In this document: one piece after another, positions 1 through 6,163 of the stretch
Position numbering within the stretch: the first letter of the stretch is position 1
How the letters are laid out: each line of letters begins with the position of its first letter
Source of the DNA: JAVZLH01 sp038883475
GTDB lineage: Archaea > Thermoproteota > Bathyarchaeia > Bathyarchaeales > Bathycorpusculaceae
Reading direction: 5' to 3'
Length of the DNA: 22,391 nucleotides
Assembly: GCA_038883475.1 (NCBI GenBank)
Contig: JAVZMA010000023.1
Location: forward strand, 1-22,391
The notes under the pieces: model-generated
Database searches by the model: none
What the model was told of the DNA's origin: nothing
Seen by the model: only the letters and a program-made list of their open reading frames with translations
Program-made: the position numbers and the translations under genes

Positions 1-466
1 CATACTGATAATAGGAGACATGAGGGTCAAGCCACTCATATGTGGCGCCGCTCTCGTAAACCAGCTTGTTCTGCGTAACAAATGCAGGCGTCGGTAACGG
101 CGTCGGCGTAACATAAACATTCACGGTATATGTTTGCGCTGCTGTAGCACTTACCGAAGTGGTATATGTTTGGTAGCCGCTGATGGTTACTGTTAGCGTA
201 TAGTTTCCCACAGGGACCGTCAAAGAATAAACCCCGTCTGGACCTGAAGTGGCAGTATATCCACCGCAAGATACTGTAGCGCCTGCAATTGTTTGATTTG
301 TCTTAGAATCCCTTACAACCCCGGTGATTACAGCAACTTCTGCCGGCGGTGGCTGTGGTGGTGCTTGCGTCATAAAGTAGATAGTTACAGCTATTAGCCC
401 AGCTACCAGAATTATGGCTATTAGGATAAGCACTAAAGTAGTTTTTGCAATGCCTTTCGTATCCAT
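1..466 (-). CDS. ABC-type solute-binding protein with carboxypeptidase-regulatory-like N-terminal domain (5' part only)
   Basis: The reading frame is open from the ATG at 466 to the window edge, so only about 155 N-terminal residues are visible. Residues 6-29 form one hydrophobic segment (signal anchor or uncleaved leader) after a short MDTKGIAK start. Next comes a beta-rich stretch (about residues 42-105) with the pattern of a carboxypeptidase-regulatory-like domain: ITGVVRDSKTNQTIAGATV, then GPDGVYSLTVPVGNYTLTV. A Thr/Pro linker (VTPTPLPTP) leads into LVYESGATYEWLDPHVSYY, which resembles the mature N-terminus of family 5 (peptide/oligosaccharide) solute-binding proteins. The likely role is extracellular ligand capture for an ABC importer, tethered outside the membrane by the N-terminal helix. 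Transporter genes would be expected to the left. The binding-protein assignment rests on that short terminal stretch; the domain order is inferred. Confidence 0.6.
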   Translation of the reverse strand, partial: MDTKGIAKTTLVLILIAIILVAGLIAVTIYFMTQAPPQPPPAEVAVITGVVRDSKTNQTIAGATVSCGGYTATSGPDGVYSLTVPVGNYTLTVTISGYQTYTTSVSATAAQTYTVNVYVTPTPLPTPAFVTQNKLVYESGATYEWLDPHVSYYQY

Positions 467-512
467 TTCTAAATCCCTTCTTAAACCTCAGACTTATGTA
501 TTTTACACCATC

Positions 513-528
513 ATTATATAACTTTTAT
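513..528 (-). promoter_or_regulatory. TATA-box promoter of the solute-binding protein gene
   Basis: On the minus strand the run reads ATAAAAGTTATATAAT, a good archaeal TATA box, about 50 nt before the ATG at 466. A start site about 25 nt downstream would give a short leader carrying the weak SD-like AAGGGA. An imperfect inverted repeat lies further upstream at 554-584. Confidence 0.45.
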
Positions 529-637
529 GTGTGCCTCAGCATCCCACTGAAACGCGCAAGATTAATAATTGCCTATTAATGCGCCAAAACAAGCTAGAAT
601 ACTTTTAAAAACTTACAAACACAACATCTTAGATAAT

Positions 638-650
638 CAAAAAACTGTAT
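638..650 (-). terminator. Possible U-tract terminator after the membrane/zinc-ribbon gene
   Basis: On the minus strand a run of six T (CAGTTTTTTGATT) follows the stop codon of the membrane/zinc-ribbon gene by about 45 nt, and a second run of five T lies about 30 nt further on. Archaeal termination often needs only such U-tracts. No hairpin was found with it. Confidence 0.3.
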
Positions 651-692
651 ATTTTGCTTTTCATTTTGTAAGTTATCAACGCTAGGGGTTTG

Positions 693-1319
693 TCAGTAAT
701 TCTTCACCGAAACAACCCTCTCTTGGACGGGTTTGAGGCTTTCACCACAGTAAGGACAAATTTTAAACTCTGGAAGCAACGGTTTTCCACAGTTCACGCA
801 TACTATTGGGAAGTTTATCTTTTCCTCCAGTTTCTTAATTTCCTTTTTTAGGCTGCTCAGCTCCAACTTCGCCTTTTCTACGCCTTCCTTTAATGGTTGA
901 ATCTCCTTTACTTCTGTTCTTATGTTATAGATCACGTCTTTAACCTGAGCAAGTATCGCATTATTCATTTCAACGGTTTCGTTCATTGCGTCTAATAATT
1001 CGCTTTTGCTTTCTAAAAGTTGGGTTTCAACGGCACCTTGTTTTTTTGCGTCCGATAGGATTTTGTTTAGGAACGTTTCCACGGGATTTTCGAAGGCTAC
1101 CGCGCATGTTATACCCCAGAACGCTAACGTGAAAATTGCAGTTGCCCACATGTAAGCCATAGGCGTTATCGCTTGCAGTTTCTCGTTTATGAAGGAGTAT
1201 AGCCTAAGAAGCATCATTTCGTTGCCGAAAACGAAAGCTGAAACAGCGTCTGCCAAATGAACAAGCGATATGAAGGTTAAAGTGCTGAAAAGCCATACGA
1301 ACAGCCCTTTTTTGGCCAA
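693..1319 (-). CDS. Two-helix membrane protein with coiled coil and C-terminal zinc ribbon
   Basis: I do not recognise a named family. The 208-residue product has two membrane segments (about 6-24 and 55-76), a charged helical region with coiled-coil character (about 95-168), and a zinc ribbon with cysteines at 174, 177, 188 and 191 (CVNC and CPYC). It is probably anchored in the membrane with the coil and zinc ribbon in the cytoplasm. The start is the TTG at 1319, because GAGGG lies 6 nt upstream of it. An ATG 45 nt further up (1364) has no ribosome site and falls beside or upstream of the probable transcription start: a TATA-like ATTAAATATT lies at 1361-1373 on this strand, and a second, TATAAAT, lies just inside. 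It diverges from the winged-helix array at 1452. Confidence 0.7.
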   Translation of the reverse strand: MAKKGLFVWLFSTLTFISLVHLADAVSAFVFGNEMMLLRLYSFINEKLQAITPMAYMWATAIFTLAFWGITCAVAFENPVETFLNKILSDAKKQGAVETQLLESKSELLDAMNETVEMNNAILAQVKDVIYNIRTEVKEIQPLKEGVEKAKLELSSLKKEIKKLEEKINFPIVCVNCGKPLLPEFKICPYCGESLKPVQERVVSVKNY

Positions 1320-1451
1320 GTTTTTCCCTCTTGCTTCGCCTTCACCATTTATAGAGCATCGCAATATTTAATACACTATTTCCGTTTCCGACATATTCTA
1401 ACATAGCAAATTCTAAAAAGGGCTCACGCATTCTAATAATGGGGGAGTTGC

Positions 1452-1955
1452 TTGGCTGGTAAAGTGGTCAAAGAAACTAGCAGAGAAAGCTTGTTTGGTT
1501 TCCGCGTAAAGCTTGGAGATTTCGAAGTTGAAATTAGCGGAAACCGCGAAGAAGTTTTGAAGACCGTTGAGGAACTGCCAAGTTTAATGGTGAAAATTCG
1601 CGGAGCCTTTGACGGCTTAAAGCCGAAGGAAACAACGAAAATTACTGTTAGGGCTGAGCCAGCGAAGACTCAAGCTGAAGAGAAAAAGATGATAGCGCAG
1701 AACCTGCCAAAAATAGCGCCAACAGACAATTGCAGCGAGGCTATTCTGAGGGTTTTGGAAAGCGACTGGGGCAAATGGCGTCCGCGAACTGTGGAGGAGT
1801 TAAAAGAAGTTTTGAAGACTAATGGAATGAGTTTTCCAGGGCGGATTCTGTCCGGAACCCTCATGGGCCTGGTTAAGAAGGGCATTGTCAGGCGATGGAA
1901 CACTAACGCGGGCTACGTTTACATACTTGCGGAGAAAGAAGTTTTAGGCGTTTAG
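1452..1955 (+). CDS. Winged-helix-like protein, paralog 1 of a local four-member family
   Basis: The 167-residue product starts at a TTG with GGGGGAG just upstream. Residues 15-50 hold the module shared with the genes at 1968, 3128 and 6164: a strand pair around VKLGDFEVEISG, then an acidic helix (NREEVLKTVEELPSLM). A low-complexity linker follows (about 60-90). The C-terminal 75 residues look like a winged helix: helix SEAILRVLESDWGKW, helix TVEELKEVLKTNGM, recognition-helix-like GRILSGTLMGLVKKG, and a wing ending in AGYVYIL. The fold assignment is from the pattern of helices and the 'LVKKGIVRR' hinge, without a search. It is the first gene of a tight same-strand array, 12 nt before the next gene. 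DNA binding is probable; target unknown. Confidence 0.7.
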   Translation: MAGKVVKETSRESLFGFRVKLGDFEVEISGNREEVLKTVEELPSLMVKIRGAFDGLKPKETTKITVRAEPAKTQAEEKKMIAQNLPKIAPTDNCSEAILRVLESDWGKWRPRTVEELKEVLKTNGMSFPGRILSGTLMGLVKKGIVRRWNTNAGYVYILAEKEVLGV

Positions 1956-1967
1956 GGAGGCGCATAG

Positions 1968-2438
1968 ATGGGGAAGGTTGAGGCTAGGATAAAGACGCCT
2001 TTCGGAGAAATCGTTGTGGCAGGAGAAAACCCGCAAGAAGTTTTAGGTTTGTTGGAGAATTTTCCGCCAGATTTTATGGAGAAAATTTCAAATGTTGTCT
2101 CACAGAGGCTTGTGCCCTCTGGCGCCCAGCTGAAAGGCATCGTCGAGTTCACCACTGAAGGCCCCGTCATAGTGACTCGCGAAAACCTTACACATTATGA
2201 AGCTATTGGTTTAGTGCTTTACGCCTCTGAAGAGCGAAAGAACACGGCTGCGCAGGTTCAGAAGCTTTTGGAGTCCAGCGGGATTAAGTGTATGGTTCCA
2301 GCACGCCTTAACGAGATGACCAAGCGTGGGCAGGTGTTTAAGCCTGACCCAGCTAAGCCTGATTTTAAGTTGACTGTTCAAGGCGAACGTTGGATTGAGG
2401 ATGAGGTTTTGGCTAGGCTTAGGGGTAAAATGAGTTAG
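1968..2438 (+). CDS. Winged-helix-like protein, paralog 2
   Basis: The 156-residue product starts at an ATG with GGAGG seven bases upstream, overlapping the stop of the previous gene. The N-terminal module is clear: VEARIKTPFGEIVVAGENP, then QEVLGLLENFPPDFMEKI. A middle segment (FTTEGPVIVTRENLTHYEA) matches one in the gene at 3128 (FSREGVNLLVSKDRLTDNE), so these two are closer to each other than to paralogs 1 and 4. The C-terminal half fits a winged helix: YEAIGLVLYASEER, AAQVQKLLESSG, ARLNEMTKRGQVF and a final wing with KLTVQGERWIEDE. The next gene starts 3 nt after the stop, so co-translation is likely. The function is unknown; a role in regulation of the array is inferred. Confidence 0.68.
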   Translation: MGKVEARIKTPFGEIVVAGENPQEVLGLLENFPPDFMEKISNVVSQRLVPSGAQLKGIVEFTTEGPVIVTRENLTHYEAIGLVLYASEERKNTAAQVQKLLESSGIKCMVPARLNEMTKRGQVFKPDPAKPDFKLTVQGERWIEDEVLARLRGKMS

Positions 2439-2441
2439 GCG

Positions 2442-2729
2442 GTGAGAGGCGAACAATTAAAATATTATGAGATGTTTATTATGGTGAAGAAGTGGACAGG
2501 TATGGAAGAATTGTTAGATAGAATTGTTGTTGACCCCAGAGTTCTTGCCGGAAAGCCGGTGATTAAAGGAACACGAATTCCAGTTCATTTGATTATAGAG
2601 TTGATTGCTGCTGGGTTGAGTGTAAAGGGTGTTTTGAAGGAATATCCGGAACTTAGGGAAGAGGATGTTAGGGCTGCTCTGCTTTATGCGTCGAAGCTCT
2701 TGGAAAGGGAAATAACCGTTGCTCTTTAG
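2442..2729 (+). CDS. DUF433-family antitoxin
   Basis: The core DRIVVDPRVLAGKPVIKG and TRIPVHLIIELIAAGLS is the hallmark of DUF433, a small helix-turn-helix-like domain that typically acts as the antitoxin partner of DUF5615 PIN-like toxins. The following LKEYPELREEDVRAALLYA completes the fold. The longest frame begins at the GTG at 2442. Most family members begin just before the DRIVVDP motif, so the ATG at 2481 (GAGATG seven bases upstream) or 2502 are serious alternatives, and the first 13-20 residues may not be translated. The toxin gene starts 10 nt downstream, the usual antitoxin-first order. Expected role: neutralise the toxin and repress the operon. Confidence 0.85.
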   Translation: MRGEQLKYYEMFIMVKKWTGMEELLDRIVVDPRVLAGKPVIKGTRIPVHLIIELIAAGLSVKGVLKEYPELREEDVRAALLYASKLLEREITVAL

Positions 2730-2739
2730 AGGCTGAAGT

Positions 2740-3015
2740 TTGCCTCAGACATTGCTTATTGACGAGAATGTGCCTAGAAGCGTTGTGGAATGGCTTAAGA
2801 GAAAGGGTATAGGTGTTAAGGGAGTTTTTGATGTTGGTTTAAAGGGTGCGAAAGATGGGAAGGTCGCTGAATATGCTGTAAAGAATGATATGGCGATTCT
2901 TACGCTTGATGCAGACTTTGCCTCTATTTATCATAACGTTTTCCGAGGTTCTTTGACCGTAATTGTTGTAAGGGTGAAGCCCCCAACTCCTGAAAATATT
3001 ATTGAAGCCCCTTAA
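2740..3015 (+). CDS. DUF5615 PIN-like toxin, C-terminus cut by a frameshift
   Basis: The product has the DUF5615 pattern: LLIDENVPRSVVEWLKRKG (acidic D8 and E9), FDVGLKGAKDGKVAEYA (D31, D39) and AILTLDADFASI (D57, D59). These acidic residues would form a PIN-like metal site, so an RNase activity is expected. Translation starts at a TTG after GAGGCTGAAG. The frame stops after 91 residues at IIEAP, short of the roughly 110-120 usual for the family. Dropping one C from the CCCC run at 3008-3011 continues the protein in frame for 29 more residues (LNITLKKMRLEDFQKRLVII and onward to a TGA at 3098-3100), which is just what the family's C-terminus looks like. This is either a true inactivating or phase-variable mutation or an assembly error. 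Confidence 0.85.
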   Translation: MPQTLLIDENVPRSVVEWLKRKGIGVKGVFDVGLKGAKDGKVAEYAVKNDMAILTLDADFASIYHNVFRGSLTVIVVRVKPPTPENIIEAP

Positions 3016-3100
3016 CATAACTCTTAAAAAGATGAGGTTAGAGGATTTTCAGAAAAGGCTTGTGATAATTGCGAAAAAGAAGATAAGAATAATAGACTGA
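3011..3100 (+). pseudogene. Displaced C-terminal tail of the DUF5615 toxin
   Basis: Reading from 3011 in the shifted frame gives LNITLKKMRLEDFQKRLVII, then AKKKIRIID and TGA at 3098-3100. It has no start codon or ribosome site of its own and joins cleanly to residue A90 of the upstream frame if the CCCC at 3008-3011 loses one base. The basic, helical content is normal for the end of DUF5615 proteins. Confidence 0.75.
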
Positions 3101-3127
3101 AATGTTATATGTGGAGGTTTCAGGCTG

Positions 3128-3640
3128 TTGGATGACGCTAAACAAGTTGTGGTTCATGTTAAGTTTGGGGATGTTGAGAAAACTTTCAGTGGCGGTTTGG
3201 AAGAGGTTTGGCTTTGCTTAAACAGGTTTTTCGGCGAGTTTGTTCCTTCCTTTGACATTGCAAAGCGGCTTGTTTTGAGTGTGGATTTGCAGGGGCTTGC
3301 CAGAGAGTGTGAGGGGCTTATTGCCTTTTCTAGGGAAGGCGTGAACTTGTTGGTCAGTAAGGATAGGCTTACGGACAATGAGACTTTGTTGTTGTGGCTT
3401 TTAGCCTATTATGTCGGTTTTCGGTTAGGTTTGGTTGATGGCGATACGGTTTCTAAGGAGGAGTTGCAGGCTAAGCTTGGGAAAAGCGGGAAGATTACGA
3501 GTACGCGGCTCGGTGAACTTGTTAAAGGAAATTTGGTTGCAAAAACTGCTGATGACAAGTATAGGATTACAACTTTCGGCGTAGCTCAAATGCGGAAAGA
3601 GATTATTCCGCGGATTAAGGCGAAAACGTTCGGTTCTTAA
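3128..3640 (+). CDS. Winged-helix-like protein, paralog 3
   Basis: The 170-residue product starts at a TTG with TGGAGGT nine bases upstream. The shared N-terminal module reads VVVHVKFGDVEKTFSGGLEE followed by VWLCLNRFFGEF. The middle motif FSREGVNLLVSKDRLTDNE parallels paralog 2. The C-terminal winged-helix-like part runs through LLLWLLAYYVGFRLG, SKEELQAKLGKSG, TSTRLGELVKGNLVAK and a wing YRITTFGVAQM. It lies 27 nt after the displaced toxin tail and 7 nt before the next gene, so it belongs to the same array. No catalytic motif is visible; transcriptional or RNA/DNA-binding function is inferred from the fold pattern. Confidence 0.68.
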   Translation: MDDAKQVVVHVKFGDVEKTFSGGLEEVWLCLNRFFGEFVPSFDIAKRLVLSVDLQGLARECEGLIAFSREGVNLLVSKDRLTDNETLLLWLLAYYVGFRLGLVDGDTVSKEELQAKLGKSGKITSTRLGELVKGNLVAKTADDKYRITTFGVAQMRKEIIPRIKAKTFGS

Positions 3641-3647
3641 GTTTTAT

Positions 3648-3950
3648 TTGGTGTTTGTTCCTATTAAGTGTGTAAGAGGGAAGTTTTTGGTTGATGTTTC
3701 GAAAGTTAAGTTTACTAAGCATGCTACTGAAAAATTTGTGCTTTTGAACCGTTATGGTTTTGGGATTAGCGTGGGCAGTGTTATGAGCGCTGTTCTTAAT
3801 CCGGATCGTTTGGAGAGGAGAAATAATCAGTTTTTTGCTGTTAAATTGTTGGATTCGAAGTATGCGTTGAGGGTGGTTTATGAGAAGCGGAAAGGCTTTT
3901 TAGTTGTCATTACTTTTTATCCTGTTAGGCGGGAGCGTTATGGCTTATAA
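3648..3950 (+). CDS. DUF4258-like small basic protein, putative toxin partner
   Basis: The 100-residue basic protein contains VKFTKHATEKFVLLNRYGF near its centre and ends VVYEKRKGFLVVITFYPVRR. That 'KHA' plus terminal strand (the 'VITFYP' end) is the DUF4258 pattern, a RelE-like compact fold often found beside DUF2283 proteins. The start at the TTG has no clear ribosome site; 7 nt after the previous stop, it may rely on translational coupling, and a GTG one codon later is equally possible. Its end overlaps the DUF2283 gene by 11 nt, which argues for a coupled two-gene module. The toxin role is inferred from the pairing and from the neighbouring toxin-antitoxin pair. Confidence 0.65.
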   Translation: MVFVPIKCVRGKFLVDVSKVKFTKHATEKFVLLNRYGFGISVGSVMSAVLNPDRLERRNNQFFAVKLLDSKYALRVVYEKRKGFLVVITFYPVRRERYGL

Positions 3951-4152
3951 GATTAAGTATGATAGCGATGCAGATGTCCTAACGGTTATTCTTGAAGAGA
4001 AGGGTGAGCTTTCACATGCTGAAGAAGTAGGTGATGTTATTGTTCATCTGGATAAGGATGGGAAACCGCTTTTTATGGAAATTCTCAGAGCAAGTAAAAT
4101 AGTGCCATTAATGGTTGAAGGCTTAGCAAAAAGAGAAGTCACAGTAGCTTAG
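3940..4152 (+). CDS. DUF2283 protein, putative antitoxin partner
   Basis: The 70-residue product begins MAYKIKYDSDADVLTVILEE and contains VIVHLDKDGKPLFMEILRAS, the standard DUF2283 pattern (YDxxADxLxI ... DxxGxxVGxEIL). A longer frame from 3904 adds twelve hydrophobic residues unlike the family and is rejected; the ATG at 3940 lies inside the end of the DUF4258 gene after GGCGGGAG. DUF2283 proteins are small cytoplasmic proteins of unproven biochemistry, repeatedly found with DUF4258 genes. It is the last gene of the array; about 200 non-coding bases follow. Confidence 0.8.
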   Translation: MAYKIKYDSDADVLTVILEEKGELSHAEEVGDVIVHLDKDGKPLFMEILRASKIVPLMVEGLAKREVTVA

Positions 4153-4253
4153 GATTTATGAAATTTAGGATGTTCTCGGTTGCTAAATTGAGTAGCCCTT
4201 TTCTCTAGATTTTTATGTGTTTTTGGTTGTGGAAAAAGCCAATACGGATAACC

Positions 4254-4307
4254 CCCTCTAGGTTTTTGCACTGAACTGCTAAACTTTAAAATAGAGGGAA
4301 CTAGCAG
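4254..4307 (+). promoter_or_regulatory. Promoter of the crotonase gene with two interleaved inverted repeats
   Basis: A TATA-like TTTAAAAT lies at about 4285-4292, roughly 60 nt before the GTG start at 4350. Around it are two perfect inverted repeats in A-B-A'-B' order: CCCTCTA (4254-4260) with TAGAGGG (4292-4298), and CTGCTA (4276-4281) with TAGCAG (4302-4307). The rest of the 4153-4349 gap shows nothing I can name. Confidence 0.4.
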
Positions 4308-4349
4308 AAGAGGGTTTAATGTTTAGAATGTTATGTAGGAGGAAATTGA

Positions 4350-5132
4350 GTGGGTTATGAAACTATAATTTTAGAGAGGAGAGACGGTGTTGGAACCCTA
4401 ACATTGAACCGTCCTGAAAAATTGAATGCGCTAAACAGAAAAATGACTGAGGAACTGAATAGTGCAATTGACGAAATAGCCAAAGACGCAGGTGTCAGAG
4501 TGTTGGTTGTTACTGGAGCTGGTCGTGGGTTCTGTAGTGGTGCTGATGTTGGTGACATGGCGCAGGCGGCATCTCCTATTGAAAACAGGTATTGGACGCA
4601 GATGGCGCATAAGATTATTCTCGGGCTGACTGATTTAGAGAAACCTGTGATAGCGAAAGTCAACGGCGTCGCTGTGGGTATAGGGTGTAGTTTAGCTTTA
4701 AGCGCTGACATAATTATTGCGTCGGAGAACGCCAAATTTAGCTTGATTTTCAGCCGTATAGGTCTTATTCCAGACGGGGGTTCGCTGTTTCATCTGCCAC
4801 GATTAGTGGGACCAGCCAAGGCGAAGGAACTTATCTTTACTGCCAAGATGATTGAGGCTAAAGAGGCTGAGAGGATAGGCTTGATAAATAAGGCGGTGCC
4901 AGCAGACGAATTAGATAATGAAGTGGATGTGTTGGCGAAACAGTTGGCGGAAGGACCAACTGCGGCTTTTGGAATGGCTAAAAAAATAATAAACAAAGGA
5001 TTAAGCATGGACCTGAGTTCGGTTTTAGAGTACGAAGCTTTCGGGCAGGCTCTAGCGGGGACGACGCAGGACGCGCAAGAGGGAGTTATGGCGTTTTTGG
5101 AGAAAAGAAAGGCTGAATTCAAGGGGAAATAG
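4350..5132 (+). CDS. Enoyl-CoA hydratase/isomerase (crotonase) family protein, PaaG-like
   Basis: The 260-residue length and layout are those of a single-domain crotonase. The GTG start has AGGAGG seven bases upstream. GRGFCSGADVGDM (about 59-70) and KVNGVAVGIGCSLALSAD (about 103-120) form the CoA and oxyanion-hole elements. The two glutamates of true enoyl-CoA hydratases are absent: the region reads FSLIFSRIGLIPDGGSLFHL (130-149), with Asp142 in the IPDGG motif. This resembles PaaG-type isomerases, in which an Asp at that place is the catalytic base. So double-bond isomerisation or another CoA-ester reaction is more likely than hydration. It stands alone on its strand, after the small-gene array and convergent with the phosphatase gene 7 nt away. 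Substrate unknown. Confidence 0.88.
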   Translation: MGYETIILERRDGVGTLTLNRPEKLNALNRKMTEELNSAIDEIAKDAGVRVLVVTGAGRGFCSGADVGDMAQAASPIENRYWTQMAHKIILGLTDLEKPVIAKVNGVAVGIGCSLALSADIIIASENAKFSLIFSRIGLIPDGGSLFHLPRLVGPAKAKELIFTAKMIEAKEAERIGLINKAVPADELDNEVDVLAKQLAEGPTAAFGMAKKIINKGLSMDLSSVLEYEAFGQALAGTTQDAQEGVMAFLEKRKAEFKGK

Positions 5133-5139
5133 AAAACTT

Positions 5140-5538
5140 TCACTGTGACTTGGCAAGCTCTGCAACCTTTTCTTTAATCTGTTCATAAACTTTCCAAGCG
5201 TCTTCTCTATTCATGTAGTATGGGTCCACGATGTTCCAGACAATAATTTTACTTTCACATTCTGGACAAAAACTCAGTATGTAATCTCTATGCCAGTCTT
5301 CCATAACTACAATAATATCGTAATCACGAAGTGTTTTAACGCTTAAACTTTCTGGAGCGCTCTTTAAATACTGTTCTGCGTTTTCCCTTTTCAGAAACTC
5401 TCTAACACTGTCCGCAACTGGAATAGCCACACGCACACCAGCAGAATCAACACTCCAGTCTGGCCGCATCTTCCTCAACAAAGCCTCAGCCAATGGGCTT
5501 CTATGCGCATTGCCGGAACACACAAACAGAACCCTCAC
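5140..5538 (-). CDS. Low-molecular-weight protein-tyrosine-phosphatase-family protein
   Basis: The P-loop CSGNAHRSP (Cys7, Arg13, Ser14) at the extreme N-terminus is the CX5R signature of low-molecular-weight phosphatases and the related arsenate reductases. DPYY at 105-108 supplies the general-acid Asp. The 132-residue length is slightly below the roughly 150 usual for the family. Cys91 and Cys94 (CPEC) are extra cysteines; the thioredoxin-coupled arsenate reductase cysteine pattern is not evident, so a phosphatase role is preferred. The start is a GTG at 5538. The gene is convergent with the crotonase gene; the upstream minus-strand neighbour is the small antitoxin-like gene at 5640-5813. 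Confidence 0.82.
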   Translation of the reverse strand: MRVLFVCSGNAHRSPLAEALLRKMRPDWSVDSAGVRVAIPVADSVREFLKRENAEQYLKSAPESLSVKTLRDYDIIVVMEDWHRDYILSFCPECESKIIVWNIVDPYYMNREDAWKVYEQIKEKVAELAKSQ

Positions 5539-5639
5539 GGCTGATTCGCCTTCTCACCACAAACTTCACTTATGCATAGCATAATTATTCGTAAGCTTTT
5601 TCTCTTGGTCCAATGTAATGGATTAAAATTGTTTTTTCA

Positions 5640-5813
5640 TTACAATGCCTTCATTAGTTCTTTTTCGTTGGCTATCTCGTCTTTTTCTTCTATGGCTTTT
5701 CTTTCTTCTGATGTAGGCTGTTCGGTTGGTATGAGTTTTTCTACGAGTTCCTTGTAGAGAAGTCTCAGTTCTCGCAGTTCTTTTCTGATATCCTCTAACA
5801 CTTCAACACTCAT
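5640..5813 (-). CDS. Small acidic antitoxin-like protein, apparently orphan
   Basis: The minus-strand frame encodes 57 residues: MSVEVLEDIRKELRELRLLY, then KELVEKLIPTEQPTSEERKA, then IEEKDEIANEKELMKAL. The charged helix followed by a P-T-x-E-E/D-x-x-A segment resembles RelB-type antitoxins of archaea, which normally precede a RelE gene. None follows here: about 100 bases remain before the phosphatase gene, holding only a 17-residue open stretch without a start. A TATA-like GATATAAG lies about 40 nt upstream (near 5852-5860). SD support is weak (GGGGCT). Either the toxin partner was lost, or this is an unrelated small helical protein. Coding seems likely from composition and the clean frame. 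Confidence 0.5.
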   Translation of the reverse strand: MSVEVLEDIRKELRELRLLYKELVEKLIPTEQPTSEERKAIEEKDEIANEKELMKAL

Positions 5814-5880
5814 GATATTAAAGCCCCAATGTATGTTTATCTAATTCGCACTTATATCTATTATGAACCCCTAACAATTT

Positions 5881-6162
5881 TTGGAAAGTTTCCATAGCAA
5901 TACCAACCCTTCCATTCAACTTCCTTATGTGCAAACTTTAGGACCACTTGAGATCAAACCACTCCAAGTGATTCTTGAAATTGAAGAATTAAGACCTGGG
6001 GGAGTTTACAGTTTTGCGTTAGTGATAGACCCATATTTCCAAGGTAGTACATTTCGATCCGAAATAGGACCTGAAAATTCATATTTCGGTCATTACTACT
6101 ATAGTGCAAAAGGTATTCGTGTTAAAAAAGTAATAAGTGGCGATATCCCAACCAGTCCGTAG
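5881..6162 (+). CDS. Hypothetical protein of 93 residues, possibly a gene remnant
   Basis: I do not recognise this product. It starts at a TTG without a convincing ribosome site, one codon after an in-frame stop region. The sequence is not repetitive and reads like a folded beta-rich fragment (LGPLEIKPLQVILEIEELRP, then VYSFALVIDPYFQG, then YYYSAKGIRVKKVISGD). No signal peptide or membrane segment is seen. It converges with the winged-helix gene, with one base between the stop codons. It may be the end of a degraded larger gene, or a small accessory protein. Confidence 0.35.
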   Translation: MESFHSNTNPSIQLPYVQTLGPLEIKPLQVILEIEELRPGGVYSFALVIDPYFQGSTFRSEIGPENSYFGHYYYSAKGIRVKKVISGDIPTSP

Positions 6163-6163
6163 A

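Noticed and set aside
1320..1364. ATG start at 1364 for the membrane/zinc-ribbon protein
   Set aside because: No ribosome site is present and TATA-like sequences lie at and just inside this ATG, so it is probably upstream of the transcript. The TTG at 1319 has GAGGG six bases before it.
1968..2170. Minus-strand and alternate-frame ORFs inside the winged-helix genes
   Set aside because: They overlap fully a frame with strong start signals and family-consistent sequence, and their translations lack any recognisable motif.
3904..3939. Upstream ATG for the DUF2283 gene
   Set aside because: It adds 12 hydrophobic residues not seen in the family. The ATG at 3940 begins exactly at the conserved YKIKYDSDADVL start.
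5572..5757. Plus-strand ORF of 61 residues
   Set aside because: It is Ser/Phe/Leu-rich antisense of the small antitoxin-like gene, with no ribosome site; this composition is typical of a shadow frame.
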